DNA of 64,000 nt from Reticulitermes speratus (GCA_021186555.1 JAJKFL010000013.1:34128743-34192742); one strand, 5' to 3'; counted from the stretch's first letter, positions 31,990-43,749 are shown. The notes: generated from the sequence alone by a model not told the origin. Numbers and translations are program-made.

Positions 31990-32600
31990 TGATAGACACG
32001 AAGGAATGTTGATGGAGTTAGACACTTCGTCGTTTTTTATTTTTCAATTCACTCATTCCCTGTACTGTGAAGGGAAAGGATGAAGGGGTAGAAGATACCA
32101 TTTCTGAGGGGTTGAAATGTCACCTCAGCCATATCTCGGCACTTCATCATACTTCTCCCCCCACCCTCACCCCATTGTGTGATCACACATCACAATCAGT
32201 GGTGGTCCAAGAATGAATAATGGCGTCACAGGAAGTTACGTCATTCAGTGGGAGGAACCGGTTCTTTGCAAATCACGTCACATCTGTTTCTGGTTTGTCT
32301 TCAAGACGTTCTGTCAACACCACAAGACTTTTTCCATCTCTGTTAAATCACCGTAGTACTAATTTTCTTTCCTTTTTGGTAAGGATGTTTCTCAACTTTC
32401 TAGTTCTCTATTTCTGTTCGTCCAAAAGCAGACAGGAAGGTTCTGCAGGGTACGATAGAAGTAACTGGAGTAGAAACACCGGAATTCAAAAACTTCTGGT
32501 CACTTGTTATTGTACCAAATAGTTTAAGAGTCTTTCATGCTATGTCTTGACAACCCGGAAGGATTAGTTTTAATTCAGGATTATGTAATTAAGTCAATAA
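31990..32600. other. Gene-free stretch
   Basis: The plus-strand 100-codon ORF at 32220-32522 starts with ATG (MASQEVTSF) and has no family features. CAGGAAGTTACGTC near 32229 is CpG-containing, but nothing supports a promoter. Confidence 0.3.
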
Positions 32601-32607
32601 CCCAGAC

Positions 32608-33219
32608 CAGTGATTCCCAAACTTTTTCAGTTCCCGGAGCACATGAACGTGGTGTTGTCTGCGGATCACCGTAAACGTTTAATTATTTGTGTCATCATTG
32701 TCACTGAAAATAGTAGACTATTTCTAGCGGAAACTATCATGTGATTTTTTTTTCCTATGGCTCAACGCCCCTTTTCGGGTGCCTAGGCCTCCTCATTTCG
32801 AGGTTTCATGATCACACACATTAGACACACCACACTCGGTAGGACTCCTCTGGACGAGTGACCAGCCCGTCGCAGAGACCTCTACCTGACAACACACAAC
32901 ACTCACAACAGACAGACATCCATGTCCCCTGTGGGATTCGAACCCACGATCCTAGTAAGCGAGCGGTCGCAGACCCACGCCTTAGACCGCACGGCCACTG
33001 GGATCGGCTATCATGTGATATTACACAGCGTTATAGACCTGGTCGGAAGGACGACTTTTAAATTAGAGAATAGGGGGAAATATGAAATTAAAAGGTTAAA
33101 TTGTAACTTTTTTGTTGCGAGTAGTTAAAATACTGCCATTACTCTATTTCAAGGGCGGAACACTGCTGTCCAGCTCGTGGAAAACCAGTGCCGTCCGGGA
33201 GTATATTTTGTGACCACTG
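32608..33219. mobile_element. hAT-like element interrupted by SINE-A
   Basis: It starts CAGTGATTCCCAAACTTTTTC and ends with the inverse of CAGTGGTCACAAA. The 8-bp flanks (32600-32607 and 33220-33227) match at only 4 positions, so the boundaries are tentative. Removing the nested SINE (32746-33007) and one target duplication leaves about 340 bp, similar to the 24197 MITE in size. Confidence 0.5.
32746..33007 (-). mobile_element. SINE-A copy, minus strand, with 12-bp target duplication
   Basis: The minus-strand head GCCGATCCCAGTGGCC ends at 33007. The B-box is at about 32930-32948, and the A-tail reads TTTTTTTT on the plus strand. Flanks CTATCATGTGAT at 32734-32745 and 33008-33019 are identical over 12 bp. 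Two ORFs at 32858-33128 are read-through. Confidence 0.92.
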
Positions 33220-33227
33220 GTTCAGAT

Positions 33228-33785
33228 TATAGAGTATCAGACGGATTGATGATTACACTAGTACACCATTACAGTGGATCTGTAAGCCACATGTGACACA
33301 CGATTCTTATCTGCTTCCAGTTTCACAGCACTGACCTGTCTCCTCCACAAGTTACAAGGATAAGCTACCCTCTTGCTATTTCTCAGCACCCTCAGTTGTG
33401 TCGTTTCGTTGATTGCTTCCACCATGTGAACTCCAGTTTTTAAATATGCGTCATGCACTTGGCATAATGTTACCCAATGCACGAAATCCGTTTGAGGGGC
33501 ACAGAATTGCCATGCATCAGTAGAAAGGAGAAGAGCTCACAGGACAAGTTTACGTAGTTACAGAATTTTCCAAAAGCATTTACCCTGAACTCATGTCAAG
33601 TAATGCAGTTGTATTGTAAGTTGCACAAATCTTAAGGTAGGTTTGTATTCAATATACACGACGTTTCGGGACCAGATGTACTTTGCTCTTTAGGTCACTG
33701 ATGTTAGTTTTATCGACAGATATTTTTGCACTTAATTGTCGTCCTTAGGGCCAAACCTGGAATCATGTATAATTAAATTACTACA
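33228..33785. other. Gene-free stretch
   Basis: A foldback-type core lies at 33640-33700 (CAATATACACGACGTTTCGGGACC). No gene was recognised; the ORF 33258-33482 (minus) has no family features. Confidence 0.35.
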
Positions 33786-33794
33786 GTATCACTA

Positions 33795-33990
33795 GTGTAG
33801 CAAACTTGCGGTCGAGTGTGTAGTATTCGGAAGGTCCGGGGTTTAGGTATTGGCCAGGAAACTATATACACTGGCTGAGGTTTATCAAGGATTACTTTAG
33901 TCCCTTCGGTAAAATGCCGCGACTGTACCACAGATCTCAAGGTCACGGCCAAATCCTTCCGACTTCATTATTCCCCAATCATCCTATCGC
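33795..33990 (+). mobile_element. Probable SINE relic
   Basis: GGAAGGTCCGGGGTTTAGG (decayed B-box) is followed by AAGGTCACGGCCAAATCC and TTCCGACTTCATTATTCCCCAATC. This closing phrase is common in insect tRNA-derived SINEs. Related material is at 57610-57815. Confidence 0.45.
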
Positions 33991-34049
33991 ATAATGACGA
34001 AATTCCGAAAGCATCAAAAAGAAACTTGGAATAAATCAATGCAACTTGA

Positions 34050-34255
34050 GCTTTCCACGGCTGTAACTATGAAGCTTACTGCCATTCGGGATGTGACGCC
34101 GTGTAGTTTGGTACAAAGTTCAAAGGTTTCAGAAGTATATGCTGCCTCCACTGTCAGCATAGAAGAACTTTCTAACCTAAATATGGAGGTAGCACATTCT
34201 TCGAAACTTTGATACATATCTACTAACTGCACGGAATTATTTTCCAGCAGAAGTT
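34050..34255. mobile_element. Foldback-family copy with both arms
   Basis: The left arm is TTTCCACGGCTGTAACTATG...GGATGTGACGCCGTGTAGTTTGG. The core is CAAAGGTTTCAGAAG, then CTGCCTCC. The right arm is GGTAGCACATTCTTCGAAAC...CTAACTGCACGG. Both 72-codon ORFs across it, one per strand, are read-through of this repeat. Confidence 0.65.
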
Positions 34256-34339
34256 AGTCGCCAACAATGAATAAGAAACCTCAATATTTAAATGAAACTG
34301 CAGACACATAGTAAAGAAGATAACGGGAAGGTAAAGTAA

Positions 34340-34735
34340 ATGCGAAAAGGAAGAAGGAAATTAGATTGATGGATGGATGTGTGGATGGATAAACAGACCG
34401 AAAAGTGGAAAGCAGGAAGCAAACCCTTATTTGGGAAGGAGACTCAAGGAGATGATCTCGTGGCTGTGGAGTCGTTCGGACCGCTCTGCCTAGAAGGGCT
34501 GAGGGTTTCAGATGCGGCAGAATGGGAGCTTGGAACTCGCGCGTATTCAAGACCTGAGGGCGACAGACAAATTAATTGGAGTTGGGACGTTTGTTTCCTC
34601 AAAGTTAAATGGAGCGGTGCGAACGGAGAAACTCCGCGAGAGACAGTGACAGTGAGCGCTATTGTAGTGTAGGGGTTAGCTGAGCGGCTCTATGGCTCCA
34701 GTGCAGTGCTCACAGTGGCAACTATAACAAGGGAT
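34340..34735. other. GC-richer patch, unassigned
   Basis: GGAGCGGTGCGAACGG and GACAGTGACAGTGAGCGC mark a patch richer in CpG than its flanks. A 99-codon plus-strand ORF (34373-34672) shows no recognisable domain. It could be a repeat remnant or an untranslated exon. I have no evidence for either. Confidence 0.2.
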
Positions 34736-36040
34736 ATTAACCCTTACCATGCTGATTTATTTTTATAGGACTTTTTCAGGATCGTTACAGGGCAATGTTT
34801 TATTTTTCTTGTTGAAAATCCACGAATAATTTTCTCTATGTACAGGGATGACTTATCGCTTTTATAATACTGTTCTTCCTTGAAAAATGATGATCAGTAC
34901 GACAAAATGTTCCTTTCTAATGTGATATGTGAACTGGGCAAACATCTTAGTTTTTCATAAAGTTTGAAGAAACAGAGTCTCTCAGTTAGTCAAGAAGTTA
35001 CGTGTTTTTTTTTTTGTGAAAAACGATTTACGAATCCTGGCAACTTAACAGAGTTATGTTCTAATATCCCATTTTTTGTACATGTATTTTTTACATTACA
35101 CTTTCTTGTAGTCCAAATAACTTAAGTGAGACTTTTCTCTTTTAGGTTTCGAAACTAAACTCCTACATCCATTTATTGTTCTTCGATTCGTGCTTAAAGT
35201 CCAATCTTACGATACCACACAGAAGGTTTTAAAAGTGAGATATAACTGATTATGGCGTGTTTTTGTTTTAGGTAAGAGAGACCAATCCAGTCTTAACTGT
35301 TGTGATGGAGACCGACTGTAATCAAAGGTAGGAGAACACATTCATTTGATTTATTTTTGTGACAGGAACAGTAATATTGTTCCATCGTAATTAATGGCGG
35401 CCTGCGGCAAAAAAAAATACTGTGACAATATTAAAAAGTTTCTTGGCTGTTGTTAAGACAAACCGCTGGCACATCTCAATCCTATGGATCCCCCGAGGCG
35501 TAATGTGACAATTCATCTGTCTTTCTCACTGCGTCACAAAACATACAATAATAATGTTACTTTTTTCCTCTTCTTAGCTCCATCATTCTTATTGCTTCTT
35601 TTCAAATAGATCTGCTTCATCCGTTATCTGTAGAAGATATCTTCAGTCCGTCCTTTCTTTGAGAGCCTTCGCTTTTCAGTGTATAAAGTTTCGTCTCGGC
35701 CTACACAAAACAAATCGCTGCTGAAGATAAGAGGGAAAATTTGTCCCTGTATTTAATTAACCATTTCAAGCACGAATGTTTGCTAAATAATTTAAAACCT
35801 ATAAACATTCTTTTCCAACCTGTCAGTCAGCACTCGCAGTCCCCATTACAGAGCTAACCAGTTAATGCATGTTAGGGAAACAATTTCTGCATATTGTCAG
35901 AGTCATACAAAACGTAACGCAAAAATTGTTTTTGATATAGCGGGTGGTACTTTCACATAACACCGATGTTTTAAACAGGTATACACCACACCTAGAAGGT
36001 CTGTGGCCAAATGGGTATATTTAACTTCATGCATTAAGAA
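34736..36040. other. Gene-free AT-rich stretch
   Basis: No element, RNA gene or coding signal was recognised in about 1.3 kb. Confidence 0.45.
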
Positions 36041-36044
36041 CTTC

Positions 36045-36160
36045 GGCATTAGATGTGAGACGATTGGTCAGCTTCACTGACCGGCCACTTTACCCATGCA
36101 GAAAGTGCCCCCAATACAAACGGGACAGGACAGGGTGTTTCCCAGAGCCGACTGCATGTT
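36045..36160 (-). mobile_element. SINE-B relic, minus strand
   Basis: CGGCATTAGATGTGAG...GGTCAGCTTCACTGACCGGCCACTTTACCC parallels the SINE-B body at 9118-9190 on the same strand. A similar decayed copy is at 52752-52900. The head is not recognisable. Confidence 0.5.
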
Positions 36161-36476
36161 GGATGATGAAGATTGTATTAAGAGAAAGATGGAGAAATTT
36201 ACTATTGTTTTTACTCTCCATGTAATAACATTGTAACAATTAAATCAATAAGTGCGAGATTAACGGGACATGTAGCATGTAGTAATGAATTAAACATTTT
36301 GGCCAGATAACCTTACATTGAGAGACACTTGAAATGCCTAGACATTCGGTGAAATATATTGTTAGAATATGTCTTACATGGATAAGTATGACAGCACGAA
36401 ATGAAATAAGCGGCTTATATTAAGGCTCAGTGGTGGGGAGTTTGGGTACTGAATAGTGAAATTTGTGGTATGCAGT

Positions 36477-36600
36477 ATTTTTTTTTTCGTGTGGCACTTT
36501 TCGACCCGCTTTCGGGTCATGGCTTTCCCCGTTCTCGGGGCTTCACGATCACACTCAGAGACACTACACTCTGAACGAGTGACCAGCCCGACGCAGAGAT
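36477..36600 (-). mobile_element. SINE-A 3' fragment, minus strand
   Basis: A T-run, then GCTTTCGGGTCATGG, GGGGCTTCACGATCACACTCAG, and ACGAGTGACCAGCCCGACGCAGAGA. This is the SINE-A 3' half, diverged, with the tRNA head missing. It lies within ORFs 36374-36607 and 36456-36770, which are read-through. Confidence 0.75.
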
Positions 36601-36993
36601 CGGCCATCGACTTCCATTACCACAGGCTGTCGCAGTTTTCTTCAGTCCTTCCAGGAATATGGTACAATACGTCAAAGTGGGGTGCAGTCGCTTTCTTGTA
36701 CATCCTTCCTAATTCTTTATCTTTTAATTTAATATTTTATTTAATCTACAGTGAAACAAGTATAACATAAATAAATCTTTGTGAACTTATTGTGGTTTGT
36801 CTTTACGTCTCGAGTGCTTTGGCAACAGTAAGAAATAGATTTTCACGTGATAAAATCATGATCAGTATCAGACCATGAAGATGTTTCTGCAGGACGGAAG
36901 TATTATGTATTTCCCATTACATCGCAACACCCGTGTATTTTAATCTCACACTGCACTAACGGAGAGCTTTTTGCCTAAGGCATATACACACAT

Positions 36994-37370
36994 GTCGCCC
37001 TCGGTGGACTAGTGGTTAGCGTGCTCGCCACTGGACCCAAGGTTCGCGGGTTCAATCCCGGCCGAGGTCGATGGATTTTTAAGGGTGATAACTTCCTTCG
37101 GAGGGGAAGTAAAGCCGTCGGTTCTATGTCGTAGATTTTACGGCATGTAAAAGAACCTTACGGGCATGAATTGAGATTTTCGTAAGCAAAATTCAGCGGC
37201 CATTTCTCACAATTGACTGATGATGGCTCTGCAGTGCATATCAGGATGAGTAGAAATTGTGCAGTCAGTGGACTGGTCACCCACTACGGAATGCACACTT
37301 CCAGACCAAGAAACCTCTGAAAGGAGGCCCTATGCTCCGCAATGTCGAATGTCCCTATAACAAAGATGAA
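36994..37370 (+). mobile_element. tRNA-derived SINE (SINE-D), plus strand
   Basis: The head CCCTCGGTGGACTAGTGGTTAGCG contains an A-box, and GGTTCGCGGGTTCAATCCCG (37041-37060) is a clear B-box. The first 75 bases look like a tRNA whose 3' acceptor side pairs CCTCGG with CCGAGG. The body runs through GGGGAAGTAAAGCCGTCGG and ends near CTATAACAAAGATG. Target duplications were not resolved. Only one copy occurs here. Confidence 0.8.
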
Positions 37371-37572
37371 CAGCTTTAATGGCGTTCAGGGAAATAGTGC
37401 TCTTTATTGCGAGATTGATTGGTAACACATTAATACACTTTTCCTTAATTTTAATGTAGTTATTACACTAACCATTGGGCTTTAAAACGTAAAATTATAG
37501 GATCAGTGTTGACGTAGCCAATTTGTTTGTGTAATAAGAACTTTTGAACATTAGGTATTTTCAGGAGTGTGC

Positions 37573-37850
37573 CAATTCGTATCTAGTCGGTATACTGAGT
37601 CACTACGGGTTGGACTGTTCGGTGTTCGAACCCCCGTGGGGGGCGAGATTTTCTGCACCCGTCTAGACTGGCCCTGGGGCCCACCCATCATCCTGCACAA
37701 TGGGTACCGGGTCTCTTTCCCGTGGGTAAAGCGGCCGGGGCATGCCGTTAACCACCCACCCCCATCTAGCGCCGAGATTAAAGTAAGAGTATACCTCCAC
37801 CTCTGCTCCCCTTCTGCGCCTTCGTAGGATGTTATAGGGTGAAATTTACA
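37573..37850 (+). mobile_element. SINE-B copy, plus strand
   Basis: A diverged head (ATCTAGTCGGTATACTGAG), GGTGTTCGAACCCCCGTGG B-box, and a well-preserved body through CCACCCCCATCTAGCGCCGAG and CCTTCTGCGCCTTCG. The 86-codon ORF 37567-37827 is SINE read-through. Confidence 0.82.
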
Positions 37851-39173
37851 AATTCATGTCATAGCAAGAAAGGTAAAATGTCAGTCCGTGGTTTGTAGAC
37901 GTCTGTAGACGTATACTTAGTACTTACTTTCGCGTGGGTTGGAAACCGCGATTCATCCTCACATAATTGTCACTAATATCTTGCACGTTCTTCTTTTATA
38001 TGCTTTACGGAAGACAGAAATGCATCTTCATTCTTTCACGCTCTTTCTCCAATACTTCTTCCTCTTTTCACACAACACAGAGTTTTGTGTGGGTGTAACA
38101 CTTTGCAAGGTATCACGATGGTCGGTTTCATCAACCGTCTGTGAATCGTAAGAATCAATAAGTAAGAAGACAGATAGAAGTGCATTTTGTGAAGGTTCAA
38201 AAATTGTATTCTTCCTCGGGTTACTAAACCAAGAAAACAGACGGTTTGGTAGATGTGGACACATCAGTAATAATATTAAAATGTATATTCAAAAAGTGTG
38301 GTATAATAATGTGAACTAGATCCACCTGGCTTAGTAGAATGTTTATTGGCGACCTTTTGTATTAGATGGTTTATGAGTTTCACAAATTGGGGGAGTTTTG
38401 AGCCATAAGCGACTATCAGATATTCAAGAAAGTCCTCTCGATGGAGGGTAGTAATCTGCCAGTATTTCCAAAAAAGATATTTGAATTGAAGTTTTCTGAA
38501 CAATTTGAAACTTAAAAAATACGTAGTGACACATAAGAGCTCAGCTCCTATCTCACGAAAACTTGATTCACCATTGCAGAAACTGACCCTGTAATAATAT
38601 TTGGGAGAATAATGTCTGTTTATTATCAGAATCTTACAAAACACACAATAATAATATGCAAGTATTTAATACTGAATCAGGCGGAATATACTACCATTCA
38701 TTGAGTAGCTCAGTCTGTATTTATTTCTATTTACTTGTGTCATCTGTTCTTTCCTTCTCCTTTTTCCTTTATTTTTGTCTCTGTTCCATCCTTTCATCCT
38801 CCTTGCCTCAGAACTCGCTATTCAACCCAACAGCAACACCATACACTGTAGGAGATACGGTTGTGTTGGGATGGTGAGAGACGGAGGCAGTCTCCTTTTA
38901 TCTGTTCTGAACATTTTCTTCTTTTTCTTGCTGCATTGTTCCTGTCACAATCCAGGGTAGGGGGAAGTGTGAATGTTAAATGGTATGGAATTTGTCGCAA
39001 ACACAAAACAAATCTGTTACAACAGGGAGTATGAGATTGGGAGAGAGAAATATGTTACACTTTGCAATGAAACTACGCCAAGAGATCGCTCCACTGCCGG
39101 CCGTCTAGTGTACAATCGAGTATAATCGAACCTTCAAAGTACATCACATTCTTAAATAACCTACGGTAGTACC
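37851..39173. other. Gene-free stretch
   Basis: The minus-strand 122-codon ORF 38276-38644 is AT-rich, lacks recognisable motifs and has no supporting context; an old LINE 3' region is possible. Nothing else was recognised. Confidence 0.3.
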
Positions 39174-39189
39174 ACTTATGTATGTGGTA

Positions 39190-39491
39190 AAAGGAAATGC
39201 AATCCCATTACAGGCCTGGACAGGCCCTTAGGGTTCCAGGAGGTTCCCATATTTCTAGACAATCTGCACATGAAGGTGGTAAGGTTGTCAGCCCTACGCA
39301 CCGGCCGCCTTTACCCCCCAGGAAAGATTCCTGGTACTCATTTCTATTAGAGGCTGAGTCGACCCCAGGGCCATAGTGCGACCGAAACGATTATGTCAAT
39401 GAAAAATTCCAGTGACACCATCGGGAATCGAACCCGCGACGTTCCGGCTTGTAGCGCAGTGCCTCAACCAACTGCGCCACCGCGTGTCCCT
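39190..39491 (-). mobile_element. Full-length SINE-C, minus strand, with 16-bp target duplication
   Basis: The minus-strand head reads GGGACACGCGGTGGCGCAG (A-box), the B-box is CGCGGGTTCGATTCCCG, and the 3' end is CCTGTCCAGGCCTGTAATGG. Flanks ACTTATGTATGTGGTA at 39174-39189 and 39492-39507 match perfectly over 16 bp. This copy defines the family and shows that the 30813 copy has lost its head. Confidence 0.92.
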
Positions 39492-39837
39492 ACTTATGTA
39501 TGTGGTACAGAAATGTATTTATACTCGATTTAAATCCCTGTAGATTACTAGGTTTAGTTAAGTTTCCGTAGTTTTACTCAATCAAATCACATGAAAACTA
39601 CAGTAGTCTCTCTTCAGAGAGGCTGAGAAATATTTTTTGTATCGTTCCTGACTTAACGTTGAAATGCTTAAATAATTAGTTTGTTATTTCTGCCGTTTCG
39701 AAACCACAATTTTTCTGTTATATACGTGCTTTATCTGATGTTTTGTAGGAACATTATAAAAGGCGAAGAATTTCAGAAAGAATGAAAATGTGATAAACCG
39801 AAACAGGTGCATCAAGTTTTATCCTTCTGTTTAGCTG

Positions 39838-40035
39838 ATCCGGGTATCTCAGTAGAGTGATTAGGCTATGGGCTGGACTTCTGAGGAGTTGCGTTCTCCA
39901 AAGCAATCATACCGGTTACGGTACCCACCCAATCATTTATCCAGTGAGTACCGGTGACAGTTTCGCCCGGAGTAAAGCGGCCGATCTGTAAATTTAATCA
40001 CTCTCTTCCATCTAGTGCCGAGGTTAATAATCCGT
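39838..40035 (+). mobile_element. Diverged SINE-B copy, plus strand
   Basis: ATCCGGGTATCTCAGTAGAG (head), GGGCTGGACTTCTGAGG, then GGGTACC-like and AGTAAAGCGGCCGATC, and CCATCTAGTGCCGAGGTTAA follow SINE-B order. The B-box has decayed. Confidence 0.6.
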
Positions 40036-40182
40036 CGAGCTTTTACTTCATGGTGAACTGCTTAATCAAACACAAAGAAAAATTGACATTTCTTTCTTCT
40101 TTCTTAGTTACACCTCTTCTGCCTACTCATTGTAGGTGCATAGGGTTATTCTTGCACCTGATGACATTCGGTGACTTACACA

Positions 40183-40374
40183 CACACATACACACTCATA
40201 CTCGGTAAGACTCCTCTGGACGAGGGATCGGGCCTTCGCAGGAACCTCTACCTGACAGCACACAATATTCACAAGAGACAGACATCCATGCCCTGGCGGG
40301 ATTCAAACCCGCAATACCAGCAAGCGAGCGGCCGCAGACCTACGCCTTAAACCGCGCGGCTACCGGAATCAGCC
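40183..40374 (-). mobile_element. SINE-A copy, minus strand, 3'-truncated
   Basis: It ends at 40374 with the inverse of GGCTGATTCCGGTAGCCGCG (head) and includes GGCGGGATTCAAACCCGC (inverted B-box). The 3' part beyond CACTCATACTCGG is replaced by a CA-rich stretch (40178-40200). Confidence 0.8.
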
Positions 40375-41520
40375 AAATTTACATATCACTGTCTTTAGTT
40401 TAGTGGAGCTGATAATAGGCCACCATTTTGGCGAACTGAAACATGCAAGAGCGAATAAATTTTGAAATACAGTATACAGGCAACACACCAAACAAGGATA
40501 AATTTATTTGACACAGATGTGCACATAATTGGTACACATTAATTTCTGGCAGCTGTTCCTCACATTCTCCCACCGTATTTTTACAATTTTAAGGACCTCT
40601 TTGGGACTGGAATAAGGAATAAATTTAAAACAATGCCTTTAAATCAGTGCACGGGAAAGCCCCCTCCCCTCTCCCGCCATTTTATATTCTCGACAAACTT
40701 TGGACCCGACCGCCGGCCATTTCAACACTTCACACTCAGCCAGAGACAAGTATGGCCACTTGAAACAAGTCGCGTGATTTACGGTTGTTAACAATGGAAA
40801 ATCGATGGCCGTCTCTTTCAAACGTGCAGCGAGTATCATCATTAGTTACAGCGCGCAACTTCTATGGGGGCATTCGGGCATGTTGCTTTTGACGTTGTCT
40901 TGCAAATTGTTTATGACATTTTAGCATTATTGTCGTGATTATTTACGTTATAATTTGTTCTTAAATATAATCAGTGTTCTACTATTCATTATTCTGTAAA
41001 TTCAATTTAGGTTTATCTTCATCTGCCGTAGACGCTTTGGCAAAACACTTGCGAAAAGCGACTATTAGCTTCACAATATTTTTTGTCCGTCCGTCTGTCT
41101 GTCTCTCTGCCTGTCTATACCTCCGTCAGTCCGCATGAAACAATTCGAGTCCCGCTAGACGGATTTTTGTGAAATTTTGTATTTAAGATTTTTACGAATA
41201 TTTGTTGACACATTTCGATTTTTTAAAAATCGGATGAAGATAACAAGCATTTTACATACATATCCACGTACATTTTAATATATGGCCGTCGTTGGTTTTC
41301 GTAAATGAGGCACTGTTTACTGTGAGGTGTGAGATGAAGAAACAGCATTTCTATTGACACAGACTTTGTTTTCTGTGACGTAGGGTCTGAGATTGAAGAA
41401 ACAGTTGAGCATCGAGCATGAACTATTCCATTTTTCATTAATAATTGAATCATTTGACGCTGCCTGTATAAATTGATTATTTTAAAGTGTCGTTAAAGCA
41501 ATCTTAAACCAATATAATTA
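40375..41520. other. Gene-free stretch
   Basis: 40660-40870 is CpG-richer, with a short plus-strand frame beginning ATGGAAAATCGATGGCC at 40793; this is not convincing. 41090-41125 holds a CCGTCTGTCTGTCTCTCTG run. No genes were recognised. Confidence 0.3.
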
Positions 41521-41541
41521 ATTTTTGCTTCCTACTTGCAG

Positions 41542-41740
41542 AGATGTGTTGTGCAGTGTGACGAACTGCACACTGCCCCGGGATGCCAGTAGCTTTCTGG
41601 GCCGCCCTATAAACTATGTGCTCACAAAGTGTTTGCATACTTGCCAACGGTTCTGCTGTCTATGCCGGGTCACTAATTCATCGTGTTGGAATGTTACATT
41701 AGAATGGCAAAGTGGAACTGGTAATTCCACCTGCAGATAA
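41542..41740 (+). CDS. Candidate terminal exon, cysteine-rich peptide (tentative)
   Basis: TTTTTGCTTCCTACTTGCAG ending at 41541 is a strong pyrimidine-rich 3' splice acceptor. The following frame (phase 2, 66 residues, ending at TAA 41738-41740) has nine cysteines, spaced C-x4-C-x20-C-x3-C-x3-CC-x1-C-x6-C-x15-C. It also has four N-glycosylation sequons (NCT, NSS, NVT, NST), which would suit an extracellular or secreted protein. GC content is higher than the flanking AT-rich sequence. I do not recognise the domain and see no nearby upstream exon or AATAAA signal directly after it. It could equally be chance or an unrecognised repeat. Confidence 0.3.
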
Positions 41741-42210
41741 AACAGAGTCACACCGGTGCGTTTTGATTTCAGAGAGGACATTTGATGTGCCCTTGTAGAG
41801 TTTGCGCTGCTTCTCCATATTCATGTTAGTTTACATCACTGTAATCAACTAAATAAGCTACAGATACATTCTTCGAATTCTAAATGACTGTTCTCTTATT
41901 GTATACTTCTATGTTGTTAAGTATTTTAGCAAATATGAGCAGGATATTATACCAGTGGAAGTCGGTCATGCAGTGTACACATTCATCTATGGAACTTCAT
42001 CTGGACTGCAGCGCCTTCTTACTCCATGTTGTTCAACAATAACCTTTAGCTGTTTTTCCAGAACTTTTACAGTTACTGGTGGGTGAAGAAATCTTGTTTT
42101 GAGCACTTTTCTAGTGAAAAAGACAAGCTTTACACAAGTAATACTATAACGTTACCTACTTACGTAGTGTTTCTAGGAAGTGCTACCCAAAAATTCCCGA
42201 AATTTGAACA
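41741..42210. other. Gene-free stretch
   Basis: Nothing recognised; AT-rich. Confidence 0.4.
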
Positions 42211-42214
42211 TCGC

Positions 42215-42445
42215 GAGAGAACCGGCTTTATTACGGACTAGTGGTGCCTGACACCGTCAAGGAGATCCAGGTGGAATCGCAGTAGGTGCTGAAGACGCTG
42301 ACACAAAAGGACTTCCAGGACAGCTTCTAATTGTGGCAGAAACGTTGGGATCGTTGTGTACGCTCCCAAGGGGACTACTTTGAAGGGGACGGTGGCGATT
42401 AGGACTTTGAATATGTCTGTTTTTTTCTGATATATTTTGGGAACT
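42215..42445 (+). pseudogene. Mariner transposase C-terminal relic
   Basis: KTLTQKDFQDSF, a stop, then LWQKRWDRCVRSQGDYFEGD match the closing segment of mariner transposases (..F..W..RW..C...G.YFEGD). The frame has at least two stops, so this is inactive. The upstream catalytic part is not visible. Confidence 0.6.
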
Positions 42446-42699
42446 TTTGGATAGCACCTTTTATATTTAAAGACGTTGTGTCGACTGCTGGTACCATACA
42501 GTTACAAGTGTTGTATGCTTAAGAAAGATGAAAGGGGAAATGTGTGAGATGAAAGTGTGGTTGTCTACTTGAATTTAGTATTACGGATAACTTAATTTAA
42601 TCTATCCTAACATGCATACTGCCTCCGTTTTATATCGTATGTACATCCATATACTTAGTGTTGTATACGAAATTTCTTTCAAATCCATTAGTATTTGGC

Positions 42700-42999
42700 A
42701 CCAACTCATAAGTTCTCATTACACAGACTGCTCCAAGGACATACATACCTCTCACTCCACGACACGCATGCCCGTAACCTTCAGCAAGCTGCATGACGGA
42801 TGCATACAACGACTGATAGGTGATATTTACACTGACGTTTACGATAATGAACGACCAGCACTCTTAGAAGACATTTCTCTCCACACCCGCCGTCGGAAAT
42901 ACTAGCAACATGATGAGGCACCCGCTCATTTCTGTAGGCGCGCTAAAACGGGCCACACTTTGTATCCAGGCCGAAGGTGGCCATTTTGAACACTTGTAA
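42700..42999 (+). pseudogene. DD41D-type Tc1/mariner transposase relic with internal deletion
   Basis: LLEDISLHTRRRKY, a TAG, then QHDEAPAHF (second catalytic Asp motif) pass after about 50 bases to CIQAEGGHFEHL and a stop at 42997-42999. In intact members roughly 100 residues separate these motifs, so the core with the third acidic residue has been deleted. The 97-codon ORF 42612-42905 includes the N-terminal part of this relic. Confidence 0.65.
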
Positions 43000-43002
43000 A
43001 CA

Positions 43003-43740
43003 CACTGTAACACTGTTGCATTGTGTGAAGTAAAGAAAACCGTGTCTTTCACTGACTTGTTTGTGTTTTAATGCCCACCTGTACTTATTCATTCACATTT
43101 CAAATTCCTGTGCTTTTGAAACGGTTGATATATTTTTGAGTTGGTATGAGGTCAGAAATCTAATCCTGAAATCATTACGCAGTCATCGGACATCCTCTAT
43201 ACATATACGTCATGGCCTAATTTGAAGTTTTAACTTTCAGCTTTCAGCTTCTCCTTTAAAGGGTTACAAGAGAAGCTGGGCGTAACTTCGGGCAAATTAT
43301 TGTGTTGATCTTTGAGACAGGTTCCTCCGAAAACACAAAATGCGAGACAAAGTTTCCTGACTGGGACAGTATAATAACTTTATGCGTACTTTATTTACAG
43401 GTCGGTATTTTTTCCTTCGAAGCAGTTCCTTTCGGGGTTTATTCATCAGACTCATCGCCTCTTTCACTGTAAGAAGCATCTCTGGTACTCCTGTTTCATG
43501 ATGTCATCCAGCACCCTGCGATTCGGCTGGAATATTCTCGGTATCCTATAATGTTTATCCCTTTAACAACTGGATTTTCATCTGTGGGAACAGGACTTTC
43601 AAAGGGGTTCCTGTTTTTTTTTTTTGGCCTGATCTTGCAAGTCTTTACACAGAGGAACTCGGCTTTTTCTGGTTATCATTCAGCCGACGGGGCACAAATT
43701 TTGTAGCCTTCAACCTCTTGTTTAAATCTGCTGTTAAAAT
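43003..43740. other. Gene-free stretch
   Basis: A T-rich run (CTGTTTTTTTTTTTTGG) lies near 43611-43627. Short ORFs on both strands have no family features. Confidence 0.4.
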
Positions 43741-43749
43741 GCGTCAGCA

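Noticed and set aside
36994..37070. tRNA gene (plus strand)
   Set aside because: It is cloverleaf-like, but a SINE body with repeated non-tRNA sequence follows directly, so it is better called a SINE head.
38276..38644. 122-codon minus-strand ORF
   Set aside because: It is AT-rich, without recognisable motifs, neighbouring exons or initiation context.
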